A DNA stretch of 64,000 nucleotides from Monoplex corrugatus (GCA_030674185.1 CM060312.1:2174393-2238392), one strand, 5' to 3'. Shown: positions 12,150 through 23,581, numbered from the stretch's first letter. A program made the numbers and translations. Notes: a model not told the origin generated them from the sequence alone.

Positions 12150-12218
12150 CTGGAGTTTTTCAGAGAAATTCATCACACTCCGACGATTCCATATGCGCTC
12201 CACTCAAGTCTTCCAGCG
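12150..12218 (+). repeat. Family S, copy 2 (left part)
   Basis: It contains CCATATGCGCTCC followed by a CTAGCAGACTCC block, as in the copy at 2125-2285. The matching right end, with a CGCTGGCAAGG block, lies at 13052-13072. The 28-bp array therefore sits inside this copy. Confidence 0.65.
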
Positions 12219-13052
12219 CTATCTAGCAGACTCCTGGCCAACACTTATCTAGCACACTCCCTGGACCAACACTTATCTAGCAGACTCCTGGGCCAGCGCT
12301 TGTCTAGCAGACTCCTGGGCCAACACTTTTCTAGCACAATCCCTGGGCCAACACTTTTCTAGCACACTCCCTGGGCCAACACTTATCTAGCACACTCCCT
12401 GGCCCAACACTTATCTAGCACACTACCTGGGCCAACGCTTATCTAGCAGACTCCCTGGGCCAACACTTATCTAGCACACTCCCTGGGCCAACGTTTATCT
12501 AGCACACTCCCTGGGCCAACGCTTATCAAGCACACTCCCTGGGCCAACACTTATCTAGCACACTCCCTGGGCCAACGCTTATCTAGCACACTCCATGGGC
12601 CAACGCTTATCTAGCACACTCCATGGGCCAACGTTTATCTAGCAGACTTCATGGGCCAGCGCTTATCTAGCACACTCCCTGGGCCAACACTTATCTAGCA
12701 CACTCCCTGGGCCAACACTTATCTAGCACACTCCCTGGGCAAACACTTATCTAGCACACTCCCTGGGCCAACACTTATCTAGCACACTCTATGGGCCAAC
12801 ACTTATCTAGCACACTCCCTGGGCCAACACTTATCTAGCACACTCCCTGGGCCAGCGCTTATCTAGCAGACTCCTTGGGCCAACACTTATCTAGCACACT
12901 CCATGGTCAACACTTATCTAGCACACTCCCTGGGCCAGCGCTTATCTAGCAGACTCCCTGGGCCAACGCTTATCTTGCACACTCCCTGGGCCAACGCTTA
13001 TCTAGCACACTCCCTGGGCCAACGTTTATCTAGCAGACTCCTTGGGCCAACG
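12218..13052. repeat. 28-bp minisatellite within family S
   Basis: About 30 units of 28 bp built on CTTATCTAGCACACTCCCTG followed by GGCCAACA. Variant sites include CACACT/CAGACT, AACACTT/AACGCTT/AGCGCTT and CCCTGG/CCATGG. The unit matches the internal CTGGCAGACTCCTTAAGCCCACG segment of family S, pointing to local expansion of that segment. Confidence 0.95.
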
Positions 13053-13077
13053 TAAAACCATACGCGCTGGCAAGGTA

Positions 13078-13248
13078 ATAACCCATTGACTCCCATACCC
13101 TGTCCACCAGCATTCTGCAGGAAGCTGGTGGATATGGTGAGTGCGTCAAAGGGTTAAGTTTTTGCAGATGGTGGATAGGGGTGCAAGAGTTAAAGGGTTA
13201 ATTTTTTTTGCAGATGGTGGATAGGGTGCAGGAGTCAAAGGGTTAAAA
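13078..13248. repeat. Palindromic element P, copy 1
   Basis: It opens with ACCCATTGACTCCCATACCC and ends with GGAGTCAAAGGGTTAAAA. The inner palindrome is centred on CTGCAG (CCAGCATTCTGCAGGAAGCTGG). The 3' third (TTTTTGCAGATGGTGGATAG) is duplicated. Another eight copies occur downstream. The structure resembles a foldback/MITE-like element with no coding capacity. Confidence 0.8.
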
Positions 13249-13383
13249 TGGGAAGTGTGTGGAGTGGTGTGTGAAACAGTAAGCTGACATCAGCAGAATG
13301 ATGGCAACACAATGCGCGGTGAACAGGACTGTCTTCATGTTGTGGGCTGGGAATGAACTCGTTCTACATATCACAGCTCTATT

Positions 13384-13385
<2 letters not shown>

Positions 13386-13437
<52 letters not shown>

Positions 13438-13438
13438 G
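13386..13438. repeat. (CAA)n trinucleotide microsatellite
   Basis: About 17 uninterrupted CAA units. One frame reads as poly-Gln joined to a Ser/Leu-rich stretch, but that frame continues into the TC repeat and has no other coding signature. Confidence 0.95.
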
Positions 13439-13524
13439 CCTGCGTGGAAGAACATGTATCTCAGGATTAGTATTGGGTCCCCAGATGAAGACCCACACCA
13501 GGCTTTTATAGACCAGTATGTCTG

Positions 13525-13587
13525 CACGCACTCTATTTCTCTGTCTGTCTCTCTCTCTGTTTCTCTCTCTATCTTTCTCTCTGTCTA

Positions 13588-13632
<45 letters not shown>

Positions 13633-14155
13633 GTCTATCTCTCTATCTCTCTATTTCTCTCTCTTTGTCTCTCTCTATCTCTCTATCTCTCTCTCTTTGT
13701 CTCTATCTTTCTCTCTGTCTATCTCTCTATCTTTCTATTTCTCTCTCTCTCTCTGTCTCTCTCTCTCTATCTTTCTCTGTCTATCTCTCTATCTTTCTAT
13801 TTCTCTCTCTCTGGCTCTCCCTCTTTGTCTCTCTCTGTCTCTGTGTCTCTCCATTTGTTTCTCTCTCTCTGTCTCTCTCTCTTTCTCTCTCTCTCTCTGT
13901 CTGTATGTCTGTTTCTCTCTCTGTCTCTGTCTGTCTGTCTCTCTCTGTCTCTGTCTGTCTGTCTGTCTGTCTGTGTCTCTGTCTGTCTGTCTCTCTCTCT
14001 CTGTCTCTCTGTCTCTCTCTGTCTCTGTCTGTCTGTCTCTCTCTCTCTCTCTGTCTCTCTCTGTCTCTCTCTCTCTCTGTCTCTGTCTCTCTCTGTCTCT
14101 CTCTCTGTTTCTCTCTCTCTGTCTCTCTCTGTCTCTGTCTCTCTCTCTCAGTTCA
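13525..14155. repeat. (TC)n/(TCTG)n polypyrimidine tract
   Basis: About 630 bp of TC, TCTG and TCTA repeats, with polypyrimidine on the plus strand. All frames stay open (Ser/Leu-rich forward, Arg/Glu-rich reverse) because of composition alone. Confidence 0.96.
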
Positions 14156-14474
14156 TGGTAAAGGGACAATTGCTCAGCAGCCTGGTGATTACAGAGCGAG
14201 AGGATGTTCAAGTCATACCGACACTGACAATCTTTTACTACCAGACAAACGGCATTCTAAGGGAACGGAAGTAACCATTAGACAGGCACGTTTACCTCTT
14301 GTTTGGCTTTGTGCAGCTGCCTCGAGGTCAACGTGACCTGTACAGTGATGACATGTGTCAATAACAACAAATAAGAATGACCGTTGGCATCAATACGTAA
14401 TGACCCTGGTAATATGAACCAGACTGGTGTAAATCTCAACACTTTTCTCTCACCCGTCACTGACAGTTTGAGGT

Positions 14475-14590
14475 CTCAACTGTGTTCAAGAGATTCATCT
14501 CACAAGGACAAAGTTCCGTATGTGCTCCGTCCAAATGTGCCAGAAATCATCTGGCAGACTCACTGAGCCTGATCAAAATCCTGTGGTGCA
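14475..14590 (+). repeat. Family S, copy 3
   Basis: GTTCAAGAGATTCATC, CGTATGTGCTCCGTCC and ATCTGGCAGACTCACTGAGC occur in the same order as in the copy at 2125-2285. Positions 14160-14474 before it show nothing recognisable. Confidence 0.6.
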
Positions 14591-14605
14591 GGTACGGCCT
14601 TAAAG

Positions 14606-15460
14606 TAATTAATAATAATAATAATTACAATATTTATATAGCGCAAAATCTTGATAAAATCAAATCTGAGCGCTGAAACAGACACACACACACACGCACG
14701 CACGCACACACACGCACTCACGCACACGCACGCACGCACACACACGCACTCACGCACACACACACGCGCGCGCGCGCGCGCGCGCACACACACATGCGCA
14801 CACGGCTATAAATGGGGAGAAAGAATAAAAGCAATGGAAAATTATAGAGAGCATATTATATATACAATTATATATTGCAATGTGATTCCCCTCCAAATGG
14901 AGACAGGCTGCAGAGGGGATTGAGTGAGGTCAGGATTTTATGCAGAGGAGAAAAGGTGAGTTTTGAGAGCGGACTTGAAGGAGACAAAAGTAGGTTGCTG
15001 ACGGACTGAGAGAGGAAGTTTGTTCCAGGAAAGTGGACCAGAAACAGAGAAGGCTCGTGGACCATAGGTATTGAGCTTAGTGCGTGGAAAGCGAAAAGTC
15101 AGAGGATCGGAGGCAGAGCGGAGGGTACGTGAGGGAACATAGATCTCAAGTAGGCTTGGAGGGTAATCGGGGGGCTGCGTTTTTGAGGCTTTGGTAGCAC
15201 ATGGTGTCTAGTTTGTACTGTATGCGCTTTGATACAGGGAGCCAGTGAAGTTGTGCCAGGAGAGGAGATATGTGGTCAGCTTTTTTCTTTTTGAGTACAA
15301 GGCGTGCAGCATTGTTTTGAATGCGCTGTAGGATGTGAGTGGTGGAGGCAGGAAGACCGGACAGGAGTGAATTGCAATAGTCAATGCGAGACATTATGAA
15401 GGAGAGAACGAGTTTTGCAGTTGTTTCCACAGAGAGATACTTCCTGATCAAGCTTCAGGG
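14606..15460 (-). mobile_element. CR1/L2-like LINE 3' fragment, copy C1
   Basis: Reading the minus strand, 15451-15146 encodes the post-RT C-terminal region of a CR1/L2-type ORF2 ([41 protein letters not shown]). A degraded continuation and the 3' UTR follow, then (CA/CG)n at about 14676-14804, the motif GCGCTATATAAATATTGTAA and an (ATT)n tail at 14608-14625. It is 5'-truncated. It faces copy C2 head to head, with both tails pointing outward. Confidence 0.88.
14676..14804. repeat. (CA)n/(CG)n tract inside LINE C1 3' UTR
   Basis: Alternating CA with CGCA, plus a pure (CG)n block at about 14764-14785. Equivalent GT/CA tracts sit at the same position in each of the other four copies of this LINE family. 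Confidence 0.93.
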
Positions 15461-15504
15461 GAAGGTGGGGGACGGACCTGTCTGGAACAGCAAGCTGACA
15501 GCAC

Positions 15505-16065
15505 CACAATGACCGATTCAGCTAAAAACCTTGGCGTCTGCATTGACTCTACCCTCTCCATGAACAACTTTGTTTCTCAAACTGCCAGATCTTGCTATTA
15601 TCACCTCCATCGTAAAAGCCTGATCAGGAAGTATCTGTCGAAACAACTGCAAAACTCGTTCTCTCCTTCATAATGTCTGCAGCCCCCGATTACCTGTCAA
15701 GCCTACTTGAGATCTATCTTCCCTCACGTACCCTCCGCTCTGCCTTCGATCCTCTGACTTTTCGCTTTCCACGCACTTAGCTCAATACCTACGGTCCACG
15801 AGCCTTCTGTTTCTGGTCCACTTTCCTGGAACAAACTTCCTCTCTCTGTCCGTCAGCAACCTACTTTTGTCTCCTTCAAGTCCGCTCTCAAAACTCACCT
15901 TTTCTCCTCTGCATAAAATCCTAACTTCACTCAACCCCCCTCTGCAGCCTGTCTCCTCTCGGAGGGGAATCACTTTGTTATAATATATAATTGTATATGA
16001 TATGCTCTCTATAATTTTCCATTGCTTTTATTCTTGCTTTTATTCTTTCTCCCCATTTATAGCCA

Positions 16066-16115
<50 letters not shown>

Positions 16116-16119
16116 CGCG

Positions 16120-16151
<32 letters not shown>

Positions 16152-16240
16152 TGCGTGTCTGTTTCAGCGCTTAGATTTGATTTTGTCGAGATTTTGCGCT
16201 ATATAAATATTGTAATTATTATTATTATTATTATTTTAAT
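15505..16240 (+). mobile_element. CR1/L2-like LINE 3' fragment, copy C2, internally deleted
   Basis: It starts in ORF2 ([18 protein letters not shown]) and runs to SFIM at about 15,674, then jumps directly to AAPDYLSSLLEI-type sequence. The central segment present in C1 is lost, a deletion of roughly 0.2 kb. It continues through the 3' UTR, (GT)n at 16066-16156 and GCGCTATATAAATATTGTAA to an (ATT)n tail at 16214-16236. It forms a large inverted repeat with C1. Confidence 0.88.
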
Positions 16241-16930
16241 CCTACCCTAATCGTCACATATATTTCAAGCAGAAGATACGTGCAACTCTAAATAGGTCAA
16301 TCAGGGTCACACTGCAGTCATTCCCTGATGTACAATATGTACAAAACACGCACTAGTAATAATTCATCAATACAAATAATTAAAATATAATAATAATAAC
16401 AATAATAGTAATTATAATAAAAACAATATCATAATCATAATAATGATAATACCAACAATCATCATAAATATAAGAACAACAACAACAACAATAATAATAA
16501 TAATAATAATGATAATACTGATGGCCATTCCCTGTTGTAAGACCTGCACACAACACTTACTACAAATCATTCTCTCCCTCCATCTCTCTCTCTCTCCTTG
16601 TCTTCCTGTTCTCCATATTTCAATTTATCATCGTCCACTTGTATTGACAAAGATTCTCTATCAGCATGTACTTGTATTATTGTAGAACTTCCAAAACGAG
16701 GGCTGATAGTAAGAAAAAAATAGGAAGAAAAAGAAAGAAAAAACAAAAACAAAAAACAAAAACGGATTCATGTGCTCATGTCATTCCTCTTTAAAATGAA
16801 TACGAGTTCTTGTTCTTTTTCTCAAACTGTCCGAACCATCTTACCTGTATGGCAGCAAGTGGTGTCCATGTTTTACACTCTTAGAGCAATGTGGAGATTT
16901 CCTGTGATTTGTAGTTAGTGACCCCCCCCC
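16241..16930. other. Unassigned AT-rich DNA with (AAT)n clusters
   Basis: There are AAT/ATA-rich simple repeats at about 16388-16520 and a C12 run at about 16923-16933. No supportable gene is visible. Confidence 0.6.
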
Positions 16931-16933
16931 CCC

Positions 16934-17265
16934 ACACACACACACACATACACGCACACAGAGTTGGTTGTTATGTATATATTTATATTCATTTGTTTTA
17001 TTCATTTACTTATTTATTAATTTACCTATTTATTTATTTTCAGTTCCATTTTTTAAACATTTTCTTTCGTCTAAAAGCACATATGTGAATAGACGTTGAA
17101 AGAAATAACGAGCACACACACACACACACACACACACAGAGTTGGTTGGTTAGTTCTGCATTTATTTATTCATTCCTTTTCCTTTTCCATTTTCTTTCGT
17201 CTGAAAGCATATACGTGAATAGACGTTAAAAGAAAACACAACACACACACACACACACACACACA
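16934..17265 (+). repeat. Tandem LINE-3'-end-like units with (CA)n
   Basis: The pattern (CA)n-GAGTTGGTT-spacer-TTTTCTTTCGTCTnAAAGCA-GTGAATAGACGTT-(CA)n occurs twice in tandem. GTCT motifs lie near 17069 and 17199, and (CA)n runs near 16936, 17113 and 17243. The motif before (CA)n matches the 3' terminus of the RNase H-type LINE at about 7663-7712. These are best read as tail-only retrocopies or a tandemly duplicated tail. Confidence 0.72.
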
Positions 17266-17402
17266 AAATACAAACTGAACGCGTATCCGTTATAACAAAA
17301 CAAAACAAGTACAAATACATTCTCTGCCCAATCAATACGCATTCCGATATTTTTTGTGTACTTATGATTACTATTTGCTTGAATGCGGACAGCCACTATG
17401 AT

Positions 17403-17590
17403 TTAACCCTTTGATTCCTGCACCTTGGCCACCAGCATCCTGCATGGTCAACCATGCCACCAAAGCAACTTCACCCTTTGATTCCCTTACCCTATCCACC
17501 AACTTCCTGCAGGAAGCTGGTGGATAGGGTGAGGGAGTCAAAGGGTGAAATTTTTCACTTGGTAGATACGGTGCGATAGTCAAAGGGATA
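17403..17590. repeat. Palindromic element P, copy 2
   Basis: The outer arms are TTTAACCCTTTGATTCCTGC and the AGTCAAAGGGATAAA end. The inner palindrome at about 17469-17547 has near-perfect arms of more than 30 bp around CCTGCAGG (TTGATTCCCTTACCCTATCC against GGATAGGGTGAGGGAGTCAA). Confidence 0.85.
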
Positions 17591-17879
17591 AATTGCAGCT
17601 AGTTGCTTGTAGTTAGTGATGAAACCGATACTGCTGCACTGCTCATGTCCTTGTGACTTCTCATTGCTGTTGTAACTGATTTGTCTATTTTGTGGTGGTT
17701 TTGTAAAATTAACAATATGTGTAAACGAACAATGTATTTGTATAGACAAAACGCATATGGCACATCACTGAATCCGGAAGCGTGGAATATCGATTTCTAG
17801 ATTTCATCATTATACCAGAATCCGAGATGGATCTATATTACCTTTTCAGATAGGACGGTGTGTGTTTTTTAGTTTGTTT
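17591..17879. other. No recognised feature
   Basis: Unassigned DNA. Neither strand shows a coding or repeat signature I recognise. Confidence 0.5.
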
Positions 17880-18035
17880 TAGTTTCTCAAGATGACATCT
17901 CCGCGCTCGGAACTAATTCCATATGCACTTACCGTCACATGTGCCATGTGTATGGTGATCATGGCACAAACCTTTAGCCTGCACATAAACCCATGAGCTG
18001 GCCAGGTCCTGAGGACTTACCAAGACTACGTTTTA
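17880..18035 (-). repeat. Interspersed family G, reverse copy
   Basis: The reverse complement matches 39400-39600 and 52590-52800: CCTGGCCAGCTCATGGGTTT, then AGGCTTAAG-type, GTGACGTTAGTGCAT and GACGTCATCTTGAGAA-type blocks. Its class is unknown and it has no ORF. Confidence 0.75.
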
Positions 18036-18370
18036 CCTTGTCTGTATGTTATACTGGTATTGTGTCAAAAAAGAAAAAAAAAGGAAATACATGACAATCT
18101 TGATGGAGGCAGACACAAGACCATTGATAAGGAAAATTAGGAAAAGACAAACATCTATAGAACATTTTATGAGGAAAGGGGATTCGAGCACCTGGTCACA
18201 ACAGGAAAGCAGGAGGGAAAGAACACCAGGTAGACCCAGGGAAAAAATATTGGACGGACTTGCAGGTTGGCTGAGAACAGAGAGGGTGGAAGATGTACTT
18301 GCAGCGACGAGGGATAGATGCATATGTGGGGCCATGATGGACAAAGTCATGCGGCAGGATACATGATGAT
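18036..18370 (+). mobile_element. RTE-like LINE 3' fragment R1
   Basis: The forward frame encodes the C-terminal tail of an endonuclease/RT LINE (LMEADTRPLIRKIRKRQ, APGRPREKI-like, LDGLAGWLRTERVEDVL). This tail is shared with the fragments at 18797, 39640, 40990, 55320 and 59593. Only about the last 90 residues remain, with substitutions. Confidence 0.78.
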
Positions 18371-18694
18371 TGTATCAGACTATCAGTATCACTGGAATAG
18401 TCTTGGTTACATGTAAATGACGTGTATTAAATAGAAGGTACGTGCAGACAAGCATATACACTACGCACAAAAAGTTAAGGATCAATATGAGAAAACAGGT
18501 GCGTAATAAACTCAGTTCGCTACTGTTATTTATTTCTCAGTCCAGCCAAATTGTTATGAATTCTTGTTCAGCTTTAAGTGGGCGATGTTGCGTTAGTGCG
18601 AAAATTGCACGGGATTCTCTGCTACTGAGCTTGGCCGCAAACGGAAAAGCGGAAACTTGCGAAAAAGGACCTTGTTTTGGACCGTTCTGCCTGA

Positions 18695-18800
18695 ACACAT
18701 TGCACAAGCCAGATGGAAAATTCCAAGGTTGTGCAGATTCCAAGGGTGTGCAGATTTGGATGGAGCGCGTATGGAATTGACTGACGAATCCCTCCAATCA
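18695..18800 (-). repeat. Family S-like, reverse copy
   Basis: The reverse complement contains CCATACGCGCTCCATCCAAAT and related blocks. The match is partial. Positions 18371-18694 show no recognised feature. Confidence 0.45.
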
Positions 18801-19145
18801 TCATCATCATCATGATGTGCCCTACCGCATGGCGTTGGCGATTATGGCCCTGCATACGACCACCCATTTTCGCTGCAAATATATCTCCCACCCTCCCTCT
18901 CTCTTCAGCCACTCTGCAAGTCCGTTCAATTGCCCCCCTGGGTCTACCAGGTGTTCTCTATCCCTACAACTTTCCTACTATGACCAAGTGCTCTAATCTC
19001 TTGCCTCATATATGTGTTATAAATGTTGCTCGTCCTTTCCTTATCTTCATTAATGTTCGTCTTGTCTGCCTCCTTCAAGACTGTCTCGTTTGTTTTCTTC
19101 GCTGTCCATGGAACTCAATATTATTCTTAGAAACCACATTTAAAC
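18797..19145 (-). mobile_element. RTE-like LINE 3' fragment R2
   Basis: On the minus strand it carries the same C-terminal coding block as R1 (PGRPRG-like, HFMR-like, VDGSK-like residues, all decayed), and its 3' tail is (ATG)n, seen as CATCATCATCAT at 18798-18812. The frame is disrupted. Positions 19146-19450 hold AT-rich DNA with no recognised feature. Confidence 0.75.
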
Positions 19146-19452
19146 TTAAAAAATCTATCTTTCCGCTATGATACACATTTTCTATAATTGTGACCCTTCA
19201 AATTATTCAATTAAATTTAACTTAATTTATATCTTTGTTTCTGTCTTGTCTGGTTGCATTTACGCGTTCTGATTCTTTTTTCGTTTTTTGGTTCCTCTTT
19301 GCTTGAACGCAGGCGGTCACACTTTTGGACTTCTGACAAAGGATTGGTCAAAATCTATATACTTGTAAACCTACTTGTAAAACTGTTCAATGGAAGCTGA
19401 TCATAATACGATCATAAGGAAATCATGCATAAAGTTTCTCACGTTTATATCT

Positions 19453-19978
19453 ACACGCCTCCAATCTCCATCACACGCCTCCAATCTCCATCACACGCCT
19501 CCAATCTCCATCACACGCCTCCAATCTCCATCACACGCCTCCAATCTCCATCACACGCCTCCAATCTCCATCACACACCTCCAATCTCCATCACACGCCT
19601 CCAATCTCCATCACACACCTCCAATCTCCATCACACACCTCCAATCTCCATCACACGCCTCCAATCTCCATCACACACCTCCAATCTCCATCACACGCCT
19701 CCAATCTCCATCACACACCTCCAATCTCCAACACACACCTCCAATCTCCATCACACGCCTCCAATCTCCATCACACGCCTCCAATCTCCATCACACACCT
19801 CCAATCTCCATCACACGCCTCCAATCTCCATCACACGCCTCCAATCTCCATCACACACCTCCAATCTCCATCACACACCTCCAATCTCCATCACACGCCT
19901 CCAATCTCCATCACACGCCTCCAATCTCCATCACACACCTCCAATCTCCATCACACGCCTCCAATCTCCAACACACGC
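19453..19978. repeat. 20-bp minisatellite (CTCCAATCTCCATCACACGC)n
   Basis: About 26 very homogeneous 20-bp units. The main variation is binary, CACGCCT versus CACACCT, with two units showing CCAACAC in place of CCATCAC. The apparent 197-215 aa ORFs are artefacts of this array. Confidence 0.97.
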
Positions 19979-20335
19979 CCTAGAATCCTGGACAGGCCAA
20001 TTCAAACTCCAATCGGACCACTCATCCAATTTGTTTAAAGGTCAGCCTATTAACAACCAGGACATTGATTAGATCAACACACACACACGCAGGCACACGC
20101 CATGTTGCAATTTCATAAACGCTCATTAGACAAAACGAACACATTTGCATTAATAGCAAGAAACACGAGGGTAGGGGTATCTCACGGATAAAACTCGAAA
20201 GACAACACGCAGTCTGAATCTTCACTCGATAAAACACTTATTATTACCGTCAATACATGTACACACAATTATCTTCCCCCAAACAATAATTCATCTCGAC
20301 TTGGACAGCCCTCTCCCTCACACACTTATCGTTTT
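19979..20335. other. No recognised feature
   Basis: Mixed-composition DNA with one short (CA)n near 20080. No gene or repeat family is recognised. Confidence 0.5.
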
Positions 20336-20513
20336 AAACCTTTGGCTCCCTTACCCTATCCACCAGCTGCAAAAACTTTTGACTCCATCCAACCCTGCTT
20401 CTTGCAGGAAGTTAGTGGATAGGGTGAGAATCAAAGGGTTAAGTTTTTGTTTTGCTAGCATGGTTGGCAATGCACGATTCTGGTGTACAGGGTGCGGGAG
20501 TCAAAGGGTTAAA
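20336..20513. repeat. Palindromic element P, copy 3 (opposite orientation)
   Basis: It begins AAACCTTTGGCTCCCTTACC and ends CGGGAGTCAAAGGGTTAAA. The TTTTGCTAGCATGGTTGGCA block is the reverse complement of the block found left of the palindrome in the copies at 22.6-27.3 kb, so this copy is inverted relative to them. Confidence 0.82.
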
Positions 20514-21905
20514 GTCCAGCTAATTAAGTAGAGCATATCAGAGCTACAACCGTTTCAAAACATACAATTGAACAGGAAATACAAACATTTAAGTGCACAT
20601 AATGCATTCGCGCACATAATCTTAGGACATGCCTCTGGCGTTTTTTCATTGTCCAATTTATCACAGTTTAAAAACACCTGAATACTAACATTATTGTTAC
20701 TGTTTAAAGCCCAGCCGACTGCGTAGAGCCATATCAGGGCTATAACCGCTTCAAAACGCACAAAACTCCCAACAGGAAAAAGAAAAAATAATTAAGTACA
20801 CATATCAATGCATTCGCGCACATAATCTAAGGACATGCCCCCGGTGTTGACCACTCCGTCCAATTTATCGCACAGGGGAGATTTAAAAAACACCTGAATA
20901 CAAATAGCATACATAAGGGCACCAAAACAAAAACAGGCATAAATTACCTAAAATTGCTTCCGCATATCTCACCTCCCTAGAGCAAAATATGCACTTTTTT
21001 TATTGTTTAAAGTCCAGCCGACTGCGCAGAGCCATGTCAGGGTATAACCGTTTCAAAACGCAAAACTTCAACAGGAAAAAAAACAAAATTAAGTACACAT
21101 ATCAAAGCATTCGCGCACATAATCTTAAGTACATGCCCCCGGTGTAGGACCATTCCGTCCATTTATCGCACAGGGGAGATTTAAAAAACACCTGAATACA
21201 AACATAAGCATACATAAGGACACCAAAACATAAAAACAGGCATAAATTACCCATAATTTCTTCCACAATAATTAACAATAATTACAATATGTGGAAGAAA
21301 TTTTAGGTAATCTCACCTCCTTAGAGCCAAAAATGCACTTCATACATGTACCCAATCAGCAATCCGAGGAAAAAGTACGTAAGATAATCGAAAAAATACA
21401 GGTGAATGGACCATTAAGGCAGAAAATGATAGGAAGAAATGACAGAAAGCAAAGCAACAAGGCAGAAACAAAGCATGACAGAAAAGAGCAAATTTCTAGC
21501 GCAGAATTTCCAGAAGGTGGGGATACTATTTATACTGAAAGAGCCCCCGGCAACCCAACGGAGAAGCAGAGGGGATTAAAAAATATACCTGAACACAAAT
21601 TTAAACTACAAGGGCACTAAACCAAAAATAGACCTGTACTTGAAATTGCTTCCGCATAGCTCAGTGTACCAGAGTCAAAACATGAATTTAATACATGTAC
21701 CCAATAATCAATTCTAAGATAAAGTACAGGAGACTTGATCGAACGCGTTCAGATGAATGGACCTGCAAGGCAGTAAATGATGGGAAGAAATAACAGAAAG
21801 CAAAGGTGGAAGACAAACACAGAGCGACAGAAAAGAGGGCATTTCTAGCACACAATTTCCAGAAGATGGGTATACTATTTATACTGAAAGAAACCCCCGG
21901 CATCC
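20508..21905 (+). repeat. Four head-to-tail copies or parts of interspersed family H
   Basis: Copies start near 20508 (diverged), 20700 and 21001, and a 3' part covers 21590-21905. H begins TTTAAAGCCCAGCCGACTGC, then carries AGAGCCATATCAGGGCTATA, GCATTCGCGCACATAATC, CCAATTTATCGCACAGGGGA and AAATGCACTTAATACATGTA. It ends with GGAAATTTCTAGCACAGAAT, TATTTATACTGAAAGAGCCC and CCGGCATCCCCACGGGGG. No coding capacity is seen and the class is unknown. The full length is about 500 bp. Confidence 0.85.
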
Positions 21906-22636
21906 TCAAAAGGGCATTTTTGTTTTTAACTAATAAATTTTAAACCAGTCTGTCCTTGCCAAGCAACCGTAAATCTACATTCACACACAATAGAGCCTTC
22001 ATTAGAAAATACACACACAGCGTACTCGCCGGCCCCAACTGACCTAAACATTCGCAATACCTCACCCATGAACTTAGAAAACAAAGACAAAAACAAAACA
22101 AAAACCCGCAACGAAAACATGCATACACATAAATAACTTGGACACATTAACCGTCCATACCTCATTAACCGTCCTCCATCCACCCTCCCCGCACACACAC
22201 AAACTCCAAAAGCACACACCTTACACATGCTCTTCCACACACACACACACGCTCGCGCACGCACGCACGCACCCAACACACGTACGCACCCAAAACATGC
22301 GCGCTCGCGCACAGACACAAAAACAAGACAAACACAAAAACACTCAACACACACTCAGATGGGACAATGTTTTCTGTAAGTTGCCAAAGGCAGGAAAATG
22401 CAGTTGGAATTCATATTGCTTTAGCACAGCCGACGTCTCCAACATTATCATGGCCAACATCACACTGAAAACTACCCCACGTTTAATTAAAAATGTCATT
22501 TCACTTCATATTGCTATAGTCCAGCCGACTACTTGAGCCATATCATAGGTTTAATCAAAACGAATTGAAAAAAAAAAACACGATCTTTTCAAGTTTCAAT
22601 TTATTTCAAGTAATTCCCATAATACTCCACGTTTTT

Positions 22637-22828
22637 AACCCTTTGAATACCATCGCCTGTCCACCTGCGTCCTTCACTGTCAACCATGCCAGCAAAGCAA
22701 AAACTTAACCTTGTGACTCCCTCACCCTAACCTCCAGCTTCCTGCAGGAAGCTGGTGGATAGGGTGAGGGAGTCAAAGGGATATGCTTTCGCAATTGGAG
22801 AATAGGGTAAGGGAGTCAGAGTTAAAAA
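22637..22828. repeat. Palindromic element P, copy 4
   Basis: Inner palindrome centred at about 22744 with long arms (GACTCCCTCACCCTAACCTC against its near complement). The flanking TGCCAGCAAAGCAAAAACTT and the weakened right arm (GGGTAAGGGAGTCAGAGTTAA) match the other array copies. Confidence 0.85.
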
Positions 22829-23395
22829 CTTATGAAAAAAAATCCATACAAGTCTAAACATTCTCCCATACGCATGATAATACAAGCTGAAATTCCAGTA
22901 TAACTTCTAAAAACGTCAAAAATTGGATGATGTCTTGAAAAGATTTAAAGAGCGTTACACACACACACTAGACACATAAACACACACACACACACACACA
23001 CACCACAATCACACGCACGCACCACACACATGCGCGTGCACACACACAACCGTCCCCCACGCAAAAAAAAAAAAAAAAATCAAAACAAAAAACGCATCTC
23101 ACACATGTCTTACACGCACACACACACACACTATACACAAACATAAACACACAAATACACAATCACACTCCACAAAAGAGGGTAAAATGTTTTCCTTAAA
23201 TAGCGAAAGGCAGGAAAATTCAGTTAGATTTTCATATTGCTTACAGAACAGCCGACATCTACACAACATTATCATGGCCGGCCAACAGCACGCTCACTAC
23301 AAATTAACTCAATTTTAAAAATGGGGAAAAAAAGATACAACCATCCTTTCAAGTTTCAATTTAGTTTTTAAAAAAATTCCCACAACACTCCGTTT

Positions 23396-23581
23396 ACCCC
23401 TTTGACTACCACCACCTGTCCACCAGAATCCTGCATTGTTAACCATGCTAGCAAAGCAAAAACTTGACCATGACTCCCTCACCCTAACCTCCAGCTTCCT
23501 GCAGGAAGATGGATACGGTGAGGAAGTCAGAGGGATACGTTTTTGCAATTGGTGGATAGTGTGCAGGAGTCAAAAGGTTAA
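23396..23581. repeat. Palindromic element P, copy 5
   Basis: Same module order as copy 4. The right arm of the inner palindrome has lost about 8 bp (CTGCAGGAAGATGGATACGG), so the hairpin is imperfect. Confidence 0.82.

Noticed and set aside
13298..14161. Poly-Gln plus Ser/Leu-rich 287-residue frame
   Set aside because: It is (CAA)n joined to (TC)n. The Gln run is flanked by low-complexity DNA and no splice or domain evidence exists.
18442..18780. 112-residue frame as a small gene
   Set aside because: It has no recognisable domain and ends inside an S-like repeat; the shadow frame on the other strand is of similar length.
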